Shown here: one piece after another, positions 46,201 through 56,300 of the stretch
How the letters are laid out: each line of letters begins with the position of its first letter
Position numbering within the stretch: the stretch's first letter is position 1
Source: Pusillimonas minor
GTDB taxonomy: Bacteria; Pseudomonadota; Gammaproteobacteria; Burkholderiales; Burkholderiaceae_B
Direction: 5' to 3'
Assembly (NCBI RefSeq): GCF_014237865.1
Contig: NZ_JACJUU010000003.1
Span: forward strand, 186,001 to 250,000
DNA length: 64,000 nt
Translations under genes and position numbers: made by a program
The notes under the pieces: generated by a model
What the model saw: only the letters and a program-made list of their open reading frames with translations
Databases searched by the model: none
Told to the model about the DNA's origin: nothing

Positions 46201-47046
46201 CGTGCAGGTAGCCAGGTCGATGGATTCGTCTGCATCTGCTGCCTCAAGCAATCGTTGGTATGGCAACAAGAAGCCATCCGAGCTCTTGGGGCGAATCGAG
46301 TGTTCGATGTTCCGCTCCCACAGGTAGCCGCTGATATTGCTCTTCGGCTTATGGCCATCCCTGTAGTGATATTCGACGGGCTCACTTACCGACTTGACTC
46401 GCCCCACGCCAATGATCACGCGGCGGGCATCATCCAGCATCGGCGTGCGCTTGGCATAGAAGAAGACCAACGAGTCATTCGGCTTGGCTACGCTGAAGAA
46501 TGTGTCAAGGATAATGCGCTGGTTGGTGCCCTCCTGAACCCAGGTCTTTTTGTCCTTCTCCCAGTTCTTGTTAGTCGTGAGATCTGGCTCGCGTTCAGTC
46601 TGATAGCCCAACTGCAGAGCCTCCTTCAGGCTGTTAACGCCCCCCTTTTTGTTGCCCTCCACCTGCTCGCGCAACATCCACCGAAACGGAATGCCTGCTA
46701 CCGAGTAAGGTCGGATCGTGAACGGAGTGTCGGTAAAGTGCCCATGGGTGGTCTTGGCAATTTCCGTGTAGGGGTGCTTCTTCTGCATCGAGAGCGGGAA
46801 CTTGGCCATGAAGGTACCATGCTCATCCACGCAGGGCGGGTGTTGGGATCGGTCTAAGCCCTCAATGCTCTTCCCTGCATGCATTGTCTCAAAGGCATCA
46901 TCGCGACCCGTAGCGATTCGTGGCAGCACAGTACAACAGGTGTTGGCCGTGCAGTCATTGCAGAAGGTGCCAGCCCAGCCCGAATCGTGCCAAGGTACCC
47001 GAATGGTTAAGTGTTGAGTCGGCAAGCAGCGAGCACCTTGAATCAT
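43201..47046 (-). CDS. RecD-like superfamily 1 helicase with C-terminal PD-(D/E)xK-like domain
   Basis: A 1281-residue protein. Residues 1-45 hold a cysteine cluster (C29, C32, C37, C38 after IRVPWHDSGWAGTF), which could bind zinc or an Fe-S cluster. The middle is of unknown fold. From about residue 655 comes a RecD/Pif1-type helicase: Walker A GAAGTGKSTLLKAL (about 662), motif II VIIDECSML (about 742), VGDPKQLPPIGAGRP, ALTVHKTQGSEFGK and YTALTRQRDKI. The last 120 residues contain SEWIIADKL, PDFTIRDED and YWEHNGM, a PD-(D/E)xK nuclease-like pattern with the final Lys apparently replaced by His. GGGAGG touches ATG 47052 but is six bases from ATG 47046, so the latter was chosen. It follows druE after 88 bases. 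I recall similar proteins beside druH-druE pairs elsewhere, but not as a defined subunit. Confidence 0.85.
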   Translation of the reverse strand: MIQGARCLPTQHLTIRVPWHDSGWAGTFCNDCTANTCCTVLPRIATGRDDAFETMHAGKSIEGLDRSQHPPCVDEHGTFMAKFPLSMQKKHPYTEIAKTTHGHFTDTPFTIRPYSVAGIPFRWMLREQVEGNKKGGVNSLKEALQLGYQTEREPDLTTNKNWEKDKKTWVQEGTNQRIILDTFFSVAKPNDSLVFFYAKRTPMLDDARRVIIGVGRVKSVSEPVEYHYRDGHKPKSNISGYLWERNIEHSIRPKSSDGFLLPYQRLLEAADADESIDLATCTAFAPDEYFGSYSYGTEHLAHDGAIASLLAIEKAIKAMRQYLADEPWSEHLAWIDRELNRLWEVRGAFPGLGAALNAFGFPHGNLLAWYLSSQGDEKLDPWPALADVLKKPDSLPSYLRDGIGDTLRKKWEKLPAERRALLVLIARFNLSDAQALRWYQPTEREKAGVNLSDAAILSNPYLIYEDDRLQVDPVAFEIVDRGVFPPESIRALFPLPKPSLVREAIDARRVRAAMLLTLEEAARTEGHTYLMATWVIQRIRDRALQPDCPLDMDTLEIMEDCLTSMIATIQVKDGLKAFQLDRYVETSTLIRSKITKRQNRKANSGEHNWSALVDAAIDATNDNRTPKTKPSARDLAARKEKSAALEVLFKSGISVLMGAAGTGKSTLLKALCSIDSVNKKGVLLLAPTGKARVRLEQASGMSGQGKTVAQFLNRLDRYDAKTGRYYVNDDADRSAMHATVIIDECSMLTEEQLAALLDAVEGVDRLVLVGDPKQLPPIGAGRPYVDIVNFLKPHNIDSLRTRVAGSFAELTVTMRQGADEGVVREDVLLAQAFSGRPLDAGADEIWETVASGKSNFVKLVRWNKPDQLQALLLDELQTELKLKSITDEVTFEESLGGVSSEFEGRSTVWFNTQYKDRAGASTKAEAWQILSPIKQYQAGVSAINRALQQQFRKSFLKMAAQTGWTKKIPSPAGPEGIIYGDKVINVINKSGRDTYPEKEDAYVANGDIGIVTGHRKTKARNWSPYEVEVELASQPGFAYKYRPWEFDSQESTPPLELAYALTVHKTQGSEFGKTFVVIPNPCRNLTREMLYTALTRQRDKIVILHQGDFRDLLHFSQEAASEINRRMTNLFVPSSPVEIKVRNKSVFLDEKLIYLTENGDLVRSKSEWIIADKLKAAGIKYQYEQPLILDGIERLPDFTIRDEDDGTVWYWEHNGMLSDGEYKKRWERKEAAYRRAKIFPPTEPTKDDDRAGTLLVTEEREGIGLDLNAILANINLILGRA

Positions 47047-47134
47047 GCTCATCCTCCCTTATTGAATAGTTCTATTATTGTGTGAAGCCGGGCTTTGACC
47101 GCAGCAGATCTTTTATGTCCATCATCTGGATGAC

Positions 47135-50100
47135 TCAGCTTATTGAGCAGCTTATATAAGTCGGCCAATCTCCACTTTGGTGCATGAGGGCACATGAAAA
47201 TTTATCGAGCATCTGCAAAGCCTGTTTGTCAGGTGATGCGTTGAAGTCGAAATGCATCTGATCTCGGTAGGGCATCTGAGCACGCCAGTATCCCATGCCT
47301 TGATCCAGCAGGATCTTGCTGGTCTTGCCCGACGCCCAGTTCACCGTGATTACTCTAGAGTGCAGCAGATCGCGGGGGCTGTTCATGACGTTGATGTCCG
47401 GCAGCAAATCGAACTGGCTCTTCAGCCAGAGCTCGAGAATAGCCTCTTGGTCGTCTGCTCTCATCCAATCATGGCTGAGCAGAAAGCTCGGCTGGCTACC
47501 GCTCGGCGCTAAAGTATGGAGAGACAGTGACTGAAGCGTTTTACTTCGGAAAAGCTCGAGGAAGCTGGTCAGAAGCATCAGTGACCAAGGCGACTTCAGG
47601 TAACGATCAGAGTAGCTGATGGAGACGGCTTGGTCATTGGCGATCAGGGAGGCCAACTCCGGCATCTGGGCATCGATAAGCGTAGCGAGGCGTTTTTTTA
47701 GGTTTTCTACGGGGCCGTTGAGTTCCGAGGTGACTTCGACTATGCGCGCGCCTTGTGGATGCTGATTCCAAGTGTCACTGGCGATGGTATTTCCAGTCAC
47801 AGCAGGCATCAGTTTGCTGGTAACCCAGACCGCATCTGCATGGCCTTGAAGCCAATCGGGTCCAGGCACAGCGACGCTACTAATGCTGCTATAAAAGCTC
47901 CGCACACCGGATTGAGATGACACTTGGACAACCAAATGGGGTGGATGCAACGCTTCAGTTGGCAGTTCAGTCAACTCAACGCCAAAGCGGGTAAGCAGTG
48001 CCAAGGTGTCCTTTTGCTCCACGCCCAACGATGCCGGATCAGGAATTCCAATTCTCACTTTTAGTCGTTCGGCAATAGCCCAGGTCAATATCTGCTCCCT
48101 GACGCGAGGATGGTCCAAATCCCAATCCTGATGATCACCGTGCAGGCATACCAAGATGAACGCAGTCTGATCGCGGCGATCCAGTGAGTTGATGGCGGAA
48201 CTCAACTCCCGCAGAGGACCAACCGAACAGTGGCGCGCGCCGTGCAGTCCCGAAAATATATCGGGAAGCTCCAGGTGCTCGACCAGTTGAGACTCGCTCA
48301 ACCACTGCAGTGTGAGCTTGCGATCGAGCTCCTCACGCTCAACCCGGCTGTCCTGGCTGGCCAGGCAGTGCGAGCAGACGTTCTCACAGTTGGCCGGGCA
48401 GCGTAGACGCTCCTTTGCCTCAGCCAATAGCTGAGGAATGTCACCCAGGCCAGCCAGCACAAAGCCAGCTCCCCCGCTGACATCATCGAAAAGCTGAATT
48501 GCGGAGCGGCCTTGCCCACTGTCCCGGTCGCGATCAAGGCGATGGCTGAAGCCCATTTCACTGCTGGCAATGCCCAGCTTTTCGGCAATCACATCGCGTA
48601 TAGCAACGCCAAGAGTTGTCGCGATCAAACGGCCTTTGGCTGTGTCGGGCAACCATTCGCCTGTCATCGGATTCTTGAGGAAGATCTCCAGCACATCGGT
48701 ACGAATCTGGTAGCCCAGATGCAGATTGGCCTTAACTGCTTCGCCTGAGCAGTCGCGCTCCTTGCGGCTGCCGGCCAATCCGCCAACCGGGCGGTGAGCT
48801 TTATCGGGCAGCATATCCTTGGGCACTTCGCCTGAGGCGAGCATGGACTCCGCACGTCCACAGGTCATGCAAACGGCATAACCCTTTTCATGCTCGCCGG
48901 AAGAATGATGGAAGACGCTGCCATCATGGCCAAAGCGCACAAAGCCGCAGCGCTGGTCGGGTAGCGAGATGCTTTCGCCGTGCAACTGGATGCGCGGTCG
49001 TTCGACGCGGATGAACTTCTGCGAAGTGACGTCGTTGGTGGTTTCTTCGTAAAAGTCAGTTACGAAACCACCCGGACGCAGCACCATGCGGCGCTCGCCG
49101 AGTGGAATGGGGGTCGTGCAGTGCGAGCAGCACAGTCCCTCGTTATTTGCATAGGCGTTTTCGATCACGCCGGTGTTACCGCATTCTGGGCAGCGCCAGG
49201 CGATATCGAATTTCTGCGCTTCGTTGACCTGCCCGTCGGCATGCCACTGCAAGCTGACACCGGCAGAACGGTAGACGCGGCCATCAATCACCACCTGGGC
49301 GCCAGGGGCATATTCACGAATGGCGATGTTCAGGCTGCGCGAAGGCATTTCCTTGTTGTCAAAGATACTGTCCTCGCGACTGGCATCGCTTTTTCGCTGC
49401 TGATGCAGGAAGTCCTCGACGTTGTAGGTCTTGAGGCTCACCACGTCGGTCGGGAAGCCATAACCCGGCAGGAATGCAGACGATGCCAGATAGCGCAGCA
49501 GGTACTCGTTCTCATGGCGCTGCTTCTCCAGCGCCAGGGCCTTCTTGTACGGCCCGTCGCTGGCGGCCTGCAGCTTATGGTTGATATTGCGATACTCGCC
49601 CAGCCAGCGCTCCTCGAGGTCGCGCAATGCCAGCCGAGTTTCGCCGGTGATCGAGCTGAGCGAGCGACCCTCCAGGCAGGTTCCGCGCACCAGCTGCTTC
49701 ACTGCACTGTCAAACTCATTTGGGTTTGCCGTGAGCCAGGCCATGAACTCTTGACTGGGTGAGTCTTCTGGAGCGAAGAACCAGTGAAGGGTCAGCTTGG
49801 TACGGTCGCCATCATTACTGCTGTGCATGCGCAGGAATAGCGCCAGCAACAACGAGTTAACGTGCCGCTGCACGATTCGCGCAGAGCTAAGTGTGATGCT
49901 CGGTGCCGGAATGGCAGTCACGAACGGCCATTTGGGAGTGGCGAAGGCGCGCTGGTTATGCGGATCGGCCTTGCACAGCGTATAGGCGATAGCCCGTGCC
50001 TCGTTACGTCTACCAGCGCGACCCGCGCGCTGCAGATAGTTGGCCGGATGTGGCGGCAGGTTGTTCATCACCACGGCGGATATACCGCCGATATCCACGC

Positions 50101-53100
50101 CCATCTCCATGGTGGTGGAGCAGTTCAGCACGTTGATATCGCCGCGCTTGAACTCCTCGACATAGTCATCCAGCCGTTTTGCCGACTGCTGCGCCGAGTG
50201 CTCTGCTGTTCGGTAGTAGAAGCCACCCTCGACCGTGCGGTCGCTGATATCCGTCCACAGACTTTCCTGGCGCAGCTGGGCAATGGCTGGGGCTCTCGCG
50301 ACCAGCTGACGTATCTGCACCTGCTTAGGCACCGGGGAGCCGTCCGGCATCAGGACGCTCAGGGCAGGAAGCTGGATCTTCTGGCAACGGTAATCCTGGT
50401 CCAGTAGTTTTTGCGGCAGATAGGGTGTCAGACCACGGAAAGTGGTATCGAATATGCGCCGGGTCAATGGGCAGACCCAGCCCTCTGTAGGCAGTGAGAA
50501 GGTGAGGGTTTCCAGACGCAAACGATGGCCTGTATCCGCGGACTCCAGAATGCCGGCATTGACCAGTGCCAGCCACGCCGCTTCAAGCCAGCTGTTGATC
50601 TTGTCGGCATCTGCATTCATGGTGCGATTCAGGCCGGTCGCTAGTTCGAGCAGCTTGACCAGGCGGTGGGGCGTGCCCGGCTTGATTTGCGGCCACTTCC
50701 GGATGGTGCTGCTTTCCTGCACGTCGCTCTTGGGCGAGTAAAGCGCCTTGGGACTGAAGCGGCTGCCCATCCAACGACGCATCTTATTTTCCATTGGGAT
50801 GAAGGTGTTTTCCCGAACGTAGAAGTCGAGCGCCACCTTGAGGAAGTCACGCCAGTCATCCAGCGTCAGAGGGCTTCTGGGGGCATTAACATCGCCTGTT
50901 GCAGGGATGGCGCGGGTATCGACCCACAGCGATGGAGCTGTCGTCACTTTCTCCAGCCCATGGTAGCCGACCTTGATCAGTCCCAGCGTTTCCATGCTGT
51001 TCTGGTTCTTGGGGCGCCGGGAGAACTCGCGGGCCAGCAGCAGGCGCGCCATGGTCAGACCGCCTTCGCTGCCATCGAATAGCGCAGGATTGGCATAGCG
51101 GTTGTAGCGCAGGATGAACTTGTCGATATCCCTGGCTGCTGCGATGGTGTCGGCCATCTGCGGCCAAGGAATGATTTCGGCTTGATTTGCAGGTGCTGCG
51201 CCGTTCTGCAAAAGCTCAGCTTGCTTACGCAGTTCTGCCGCCATGGCAGCCATGCCTATTTTTTCCAGGTTTTCTGCATGGGTCAACATTTCGGCAGGGT
51301 TGCCGCTGGGGGTGTCCTTAGGAGCGGCATCGGCCTTGGACTGCGCATTCCTCAGTGTTTCGAAGACCAACCCGCGTAGCCGCGAGCGCTCCGCTTCCTG
51401 CTGCATCCTCACCGCCATGCGCGCAGTGCCCTGGCGGCTGTCGGTGAAAGTGATCAGCTTGCGCCCGCGCCCCGGCAGCTCTTCGGGTGAGCGGCCTTCG
51501 CAATCCTCCTTGTCGGGGTCGGGACAGAATTCCAGAATGGTCGGTACGGCGTTGGCGATGTAGAACGGTGCACCGAGGTAGGCTTTCCTCAGAAAGTCGC
51601 TGGTGCCAAATGACGAATTTTCACAGTGGCTGCAACAACAGTCTTTTTCCTCGGTGAGCACAATACCAATGTTGCGGGTAGCATTAACTACTCCCAGCTT
51701 GTGGCTTTCCAGATCGAGGCTAATCGAGAAATAGGGTTCATGCGCCGCTGGCAATCCGGCGATGATCAAACGTGTACCCATGGCATTCGCTGTCAGCAGT
51801 TCGACTGGCGCGTCTTCGCTACCGACATCGTGATTAAGGGCGAACTCATCACCAGCGTAAGGGCTGGGCTGATGCAGTTCGCCATTGCGATCCTCTGCCA
51901 GTAAGTGCGGCGTCTTACAGTCGTCGCAGAAACCCAATTCATACACTGGGGCATGGCACTCGCAGCGCGCACGCTGGGTCACATAGACATTACCGAAGGG
52001 CCAGTCCTGCAGATGAGCGGATTTGGCACTGCACTGTGGGTCGACGCATGCCCAGAGCCCATGCAGCATGCGCTGGAACAGATGGACTCGCAGCTTAAGG
52101 AACGGAGGCTGCTGCTTGGCCGGATGAGTGCCGGTCATGGTATCGAGCCAATCGAGCACCTCCTGCTGTTGCTCGAGGCGGGTGCCTCCCTGTAATTGGT
52201 TAGAAACAGCGCTAATCAGGTCATCAAGATCTAGGGGGGGGCCGGGGCTCACTACCGCACGGCGCAGGCTCCTGGCGATGTTGCTATTGCATAGGGCCTC
52301 GAAGCGTGCAGCAGACACTGCCGTTTCCGGCTCGATGTCCCTGATAGCTTGCAAAGAGGTATTGCTGCTTGGCGAATCAAACTCAAGGTCAGGCCAGACA
52401 CGCGAGCCGCCAATTACTTCTACCTGGTCAATCGGAACGCCCGCAAGGTCCGCCAAATAGCGTTTTAGTCGTTCTTTCGCATCGGTCGCGGCAATGGTCG
52501 CTGATGTGGCGATGAATCGAATTTTCTCGGATTGCTGGCCGAAGGCTTGGACTACCCTACGCAACAATAGAGACATTTCGGCTGCTTGGGAGCCGACATA
52601 GGTGTGTGCCTCATCGAGAACGATCCAGCGCAACGATTGCTGCTGCTTGGAAATCTCGAGGATCGGGTTATCGACCTGACGCACCAGCATGTACTCCAGC
52701 ATGGTGGCGTTCGTCATCAGGATTGGTGCCGGCTCCTCGCGCAACAGTTCGCGCGACAGGATCTGGTTAGGCTTCTGTTGCTGCTCCTTGCGAACCTTGT
52801 CGGTACGCTCTTCCGTTTTACCGTTGTACAGGCAGAAACGGATATTGCTGCCGTATTTTCGAGTCCAGGCGTCGAGGCGCTCCTGCTGGGAATTGATCAG
52901 GGCATTTAACGGGTATAAGAACAAAGCCCGAACACCCACTAAGGCTGCCTCCCTTCGCTCTTGTTCCCGGATCAAATCCTCAAGAATCGGCACCATAAAG
53001 CATTCAGTCTTGCCCGAACCGGTACCAGTGGTGATGACCGCCGAACGTGGTGTTTCATCGAGTAGAGTGCGCCAAGCGTTTAGCTGGTGGACATAGGGGT

Positions 53101-53389
53101 ACGCCGTTTTCGGGAATCGGTAGGCAGGTGCAGATGCCAGTGTATCTAGCAAGCTGGCCGACAGCAGGCCCTCTCGTTGCAGATCTTGCAGACGCAGGTC
53201 CGATTCCGGCCAGCCAAAGGTATGCTCGAATACCGGCGGCGCCAGGAAGCAGCCATCGGCTCCCAATGTGTTCACCATACTGTCACTCAGGTGACGACGC
53301 AGGCCTGGGTGATTGATGCCGAGTACACCGAGCGTTGCCTCACGGGTGCGCTCAAGGCTTTGCTCGATCAGACTCCTGAAAAACTGCAT
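47135..53389 (-). CDS. druE: DruE-type giant DEAD/DEAH helicase with DUF1998 (Druantia)
   Basis: A 2084-residue superfamily 2 helicase. Walker A is VITTGTGSGKTECF (about residue 118), motif II DEAHTYVGSQAAEM (about 260), motif III ATSATIAA. The C-terminal helicase half has LITFTDSRQGTARMA, CSTTMEMGVDIGGISAVVMNN and YLQRAGRAGRRNEARA (about 1115). Zinc-type pairs follow (CPECG, CCSHC, CMTCGR), then the DUF1998/MZB cluster CPANCENVCSHC (about 1665). Size and order match DruE, the only gene shared by all Druantia types. It starts nine bases after druH, so the two form one operon. It probably moves along or unwinds invading DNA; the mechanism of Druantia is poorly known. DISARM DrmA/DrmB were considered but are smaller and split. 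Confidence 0.88.
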   Translation of the reverse strand: MQFFRSLIEQSLERTREATLGVLGINHPGLRRHLSDSMVNTLGADGCFLAPPVFEHTFGWPESDLRLQDLQREGLLSASLLDTLASAPAYRFPKTAYPYVHQLNAWRTLLDETPRSAVITTGTGSGKTECFMVPILEDLIREQERREAALVGVRALFLYPLNALINSQQERLDAWTRKYGSNIRFCLYNGKTEERTDKVRKEQQQKPNQILSRELLREEPAPILMTNATMLEYMLVRQVDNPILEISKQQQSLRWIVLDEAHTYVGSQAAEMSLLLRRVVQAFGQQSEKIRFIATSATIAATDAKERLKRYLADLAGVPIDQVEVIGGSRVWPDLEFDSPSSNTSLQAIRDIEPETAVSAARFEALCNSNIARSLRRAVVSPGPPLDLDDLISAVSNQLQGGTRLEQQQEVLDWLDTMTGTHPAKQQPPFLKLRVHLFQRMLHGLWACVDPQCSAKSAHLQDWPFGNVYVTQRARCECHAPVYELGFCDDCKTPHLLAEDRNGELHQPSPYAGDEFALNHDVGSEDAPVELLTANAMGTRLIIAGLPAAHEPYFSISLDLESHKLGVVNATRNIGIVLTEEKDCCCSHCENSSFGTSDFLRKAYLGAPFYIANAVPTILEFCPDPDKEDCEGRSPEELPGRGRKLITFTDSRQGTARMAVRMQQEAERSRLRGLVFETLRNAQSKADAAPKDTPSGNPAEMLTHAENLEKIGMAAMAAELRKQAELLQNGAAPANQAEIIPWPQMADTIAAARDIDKFILRYNRYANPALFDGSEGGLTMARLLLAREFSRRPKNQNSMETLGLIKVGYHGLEKVTTAPSLWVDTRAIPATGDVNAPRSPLTLDDWRDFLKVALDFYVRENTFIPMENKMRRWMGSRFSPKALYSPKSDVQESSTIRKWPQIKPGTPHRLVKLLELATGLNRTMNADADKINSWLEAAWLALVNAGILESADTGHRLRLETLTFSLPTEGWVCPLTRRIFDTTFRGLTPYLPQKLLDQDYRCQKIQLPALSVLMPDGSPVPKQVQIRQLVARAPAIAQLRQESLWTDISDRTVEGGFYYRTAEHSAQQSAKRLDDYVEEFKRGDINVLNCSTTMEMGVDIGGISAVVMNNLPPHPANYLQRAGRAGRRNEARAIAYTLCKADPHNQRAFATPKWPFVTAIPAPSITLSSARIVQRHVNSLLLALFLRMHSSNDGDRTKLTLHWFFAPEDSPSQEFMAWLTANPNEFDSAVKQLVRGTCLEGRSLSSITGETRLALRDLEERWLGEYRNINHKLQAASDGPYKKALALEKQRHENEYLLRYLASSAFLPGYGFPTDVVSLKTYNVEDFLHQQRKSDASREDSIFDNKEMPSRSLNIAIREYAPGAQVVIDGRVYRSAGVSLQWHADGQVNEAQKFDIAWRCPECGNTGVIENAYANNEGLCCSHCTTPIPLGERRMVLRPGGFVTDFYEETTNDVTSQKFIRVERPRIQLHGESISLPDQRCGFVRFGHDGSVFHHSSGEHEKGYAVCMTCGRAESMLASGEVPKDMLPDKAHRPVGGLAGSRKERDCSGEAVKANLHLGYQIRTDVLEIFLKNPMTGEWLPDTAKGRLIATTLGVAIRDVIAEKLGIASSEMGFSHRLDRDRDSGQGRSAIQLFDDVSGGAGFVLAGLGDIPQLLAEAKERLRCPANCENVCSHCLASQDSRVEREELDRKLTLQWLSESQLVEHLELPDIFSGLHGARHCSVGPLRELSSAINSLDRRDQTAFILVCLHGDHQDWDLDHPRVREQILTWAIAERLKVRIGIPDPASLGVEQKDTLALLTRFGVELTELPTEALHPPHLVVQVSSQSGVRSFYSSISSVAVPGPDWLQGHADAVWVTSKLMPAVTGNTIASDTWNQHPQGARIVEVTSELNGPVENLKKRLATLIDAQMPELASLIANDQAVSISYSDRYLKSPWSLMLLTSFLELFRSKTLQSLSLHTLAPSGSQPSFLLSHDWMRADDQEAILELWLKSQFDLLPDINVMNSPRDLLHSRVITVNWASGKTSKILLDQGMGYWRAQMPYRDQMHFDFNASPDKQALQMLDKFSCALMHQSGDWPTYISCSIS

Positions 53390-53398
53390 TGCAACTCC

Positions 53399-56300
53399 TT
53401 ATGCCTCATCCTGAGAGGCCAGTAGATAGGACACCATCAAGGCGTGGGCGGGTATAAACCAGCCATGACGGTCAAAATCAGAAATCTGTCGGATGGCAAA
53501 TTTCAAATAGGCCGGTGTAACAGGAAGATCGGCAAGATTGGCTTTCCCAGCAGTGACGTAGGCCATAAAGATGGGTAGATAGGTCACGGCATCAGTGAAC
53601 TCATCCAGCGAAAGTCCTTTCACCAAGTGGTGTAGTTCCTGCTGTTCAACCCAGCTTGAAAGCTCTTTGCCGAGTATGGTCGGCCAACTCCATCTAGACT
53701 CGTGCTGGAGTCGAAGATCCTGGTACCAGATAGGTAAAACACTGTCCGGTGGTATGCTTTTCAACGAGCTGCGATAACCAGTGCTCAGATAGTCCCCAAG
53801 GTTGTCAAACCCAGAAACAATACAGCGCAGCACGCTGGCTCGACTAGAGACAAGACTGTCTACTAAGGCGTCAGGAAGGCCCGTCAGGCGCATGTTGTCA
53901 TTAAAAAGCCGGTAAGCCTGCACCCATAAAAAAAGCGGGACGGTTTCCCAGACGACAGCAAGCTCGTCGCTTATGCGTGCACAGAACGATTCGTCCATTT
54001 CTAGACGAAATACCGCGAAGCTCAGCGCACTCTGATTTCGCGACAGAGCTTTCCAAGTTTCGAAGGACGATAATGGCAAGTGATGATAGTGCTGTTTCAA
54101 GTCGGCTAGATACTGCCAGCCACTATGATCGAAGTCAGTTGCCATGGCAGCAATCTGCTTCTCGATGACATGCGGATTATGTTGGGGATGAAAAAGTTCC
54201 GCGGCGCGGTGCAGTGAGCACACTTCTAGCTCAGAATCCTGGCTGTTGTCCTGTGTTACATAAAGACTCGGACGAAAATGGACGCTTGAATGCTTACTCG
54301 GATAGATCAACCATGGTCCCTGAGATTGCATTTTTGGAGGAATGTCGAAGTAGCCGGTCCCCACTCCTTCGCTGGTCCTTTCGATCAACTGAAGCGGTGT
54401 ACGCTTAGGATCGGACAATAACATTGCCTCAGCCTGAACATTATCCAATATCAACGCATTGGAAGTACTGCCTATATAAAAAGTAAATTGTCGCTCCCAA
54501 TGAAGCTGACCCTCATAGCGGCGAATATCTAGCCTCAATAGCGGCTGTTTAGTCTCTATGGAAAATCTTATATAAGCATCTTGCTCGTCAATTGCACCGA
54601 GCATATTTTGCATGTCGCCTAGGTAGCTGAACAGATTTAGCAAGATAGGCGTGGGGCCTACCCAGATACTAAAATCGCGTTTCGGGTGGGGCTGCTCCGA
54701 ACTAATGAGCTCCAGCTCTATATGGAAGGTCTGCCCCTCGGCAAGACCTGAGGTTAAAGCGATACGGTATCCGATCATTTCAGCCAGGGTCAGCTCGCAC
54801 GCCCGCGACAGATCTCCATTGCGGTCCAGAAGATGAGCTCCCTGGTAGGGGTAAGGGAGTCGCAGCTGGACGGGAGGCAGACCCTGACCAGCTTCAAGGA
54901 TAAAGGTCGTTGGCGGGCTTTCACCCCAGTAGTGCAACTGCAGTGTATGTTCGGATCGCTCTACTCTCAGGTTATCGCTGACCACCCGTATATCAAGCAT
55001 TCCCGCTCCTTTTGGTAGGAGACGTGCGGGCTCCTGCCCAAGACTTGGAAACATGGAAAGATTGAATCCCTTAGGCAGAACACCGAATCGACGCTGCAGA
55101 AGCGTGGTTCCCGAGCGATTGCGCAGGCTATAATGGACAAGGCCATAGCAATCGTGACTTTGACGGTCTAGCAGCTGCCCGTCGACAAACTCGCGTAACT
55201 CATCGCGAGAATAGGGATAGTCCTCGGGCAGTTCAAGGTCTGGCCAGCCTAGAAAGACGATCGATGGAGAGCTTTCATAGGGTGCATAAACGCCATTCAG
55301 GGTGGGCTTGCTCTCGTTTTCAGAGGCCTTATTTAGCTCGATCAGGTAGTGTGCATCATCTTTGGTGAGAGACAGGTCCGATCGTATCTCCAGCCAGCGG
55401 CCATTCTCCGCATCCTGAGCAAGCGTCACTGGACTTACGCTATCGCAGGTAAAAGAAAAGTCTTGGGGAATACGAAGCCGAGCCAACCCTGATGCCACGG
55501 AGCAGCTGGAGCTGGCAACGAGTTGCCAGCGCTCCGAGCGACTCTCGAATACCAAGGGAGCTTCCCTGAAATCAACTGCACTGCCATCGAAAAACAAACA
55601 ATGTACCGGGCACCCACTCTCCATTAGGCGCAAGCTAAGCGGCTCGTCTAGGGCATATCGTTCGACAGTGACCTGGGTGTTAGCAAAGCGGACCTTGAAG
55701 CCATCCGGAGTGAACTTGCCATAAACAGCCCCACCGCGGGCCAGCAGCCGTTGGCCTTCGTAGTAGACCAATTCAAGGCGAGTGCTACCGAGGCTCGTCG
55801 GATCTATCGCAAAGGTTGCTTCAGAGGGGAGAAATAGGTCAGTCCGAATTGACCAATGGGGCAGCGTGCCATGTAGAAAGTGCTCACAGGTGAACCCCCT
55901 AGCTTTCTCAAGTGCCTCTTTACGTTCCTGACGTTTCTGACCTGCATCACGCAGCCAGTCATTTAGTAGCGTACGGGCATTAGCTTCATCGAGTGGGATT
56001 GGAAATGCAGTCGTCCAACCTTCAGCATGCTCATCAAGGTAGCTGGCAGGATCCTGCTGATCCTTGAGTGGGTATTGCTCGACCAGATACATAAGCTGGT
56101 CAACGATGCCCGCCAGTATCCGGCGTGTCTCTAAGTTACGGAAAGCGGCGGGCAGATCATCTTCGAAATCAGCAATCAGATCCGCCGTAGTTTTCCGGTT
56201 ACCCTCAGTCCGGTAGAAGTGCTTAATACCGCGACGTATCGCCCTACCAAAACCATGAGACTCGCTTTTCACTAGCGGCCAAGGTAGGCCACCCTCGGCG

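Noticed and set aside
45925-46857. 310-codon plus-strand frame opposite the RecD-like gene
   Set aside because: Antisense shadow; no recognisable domain.
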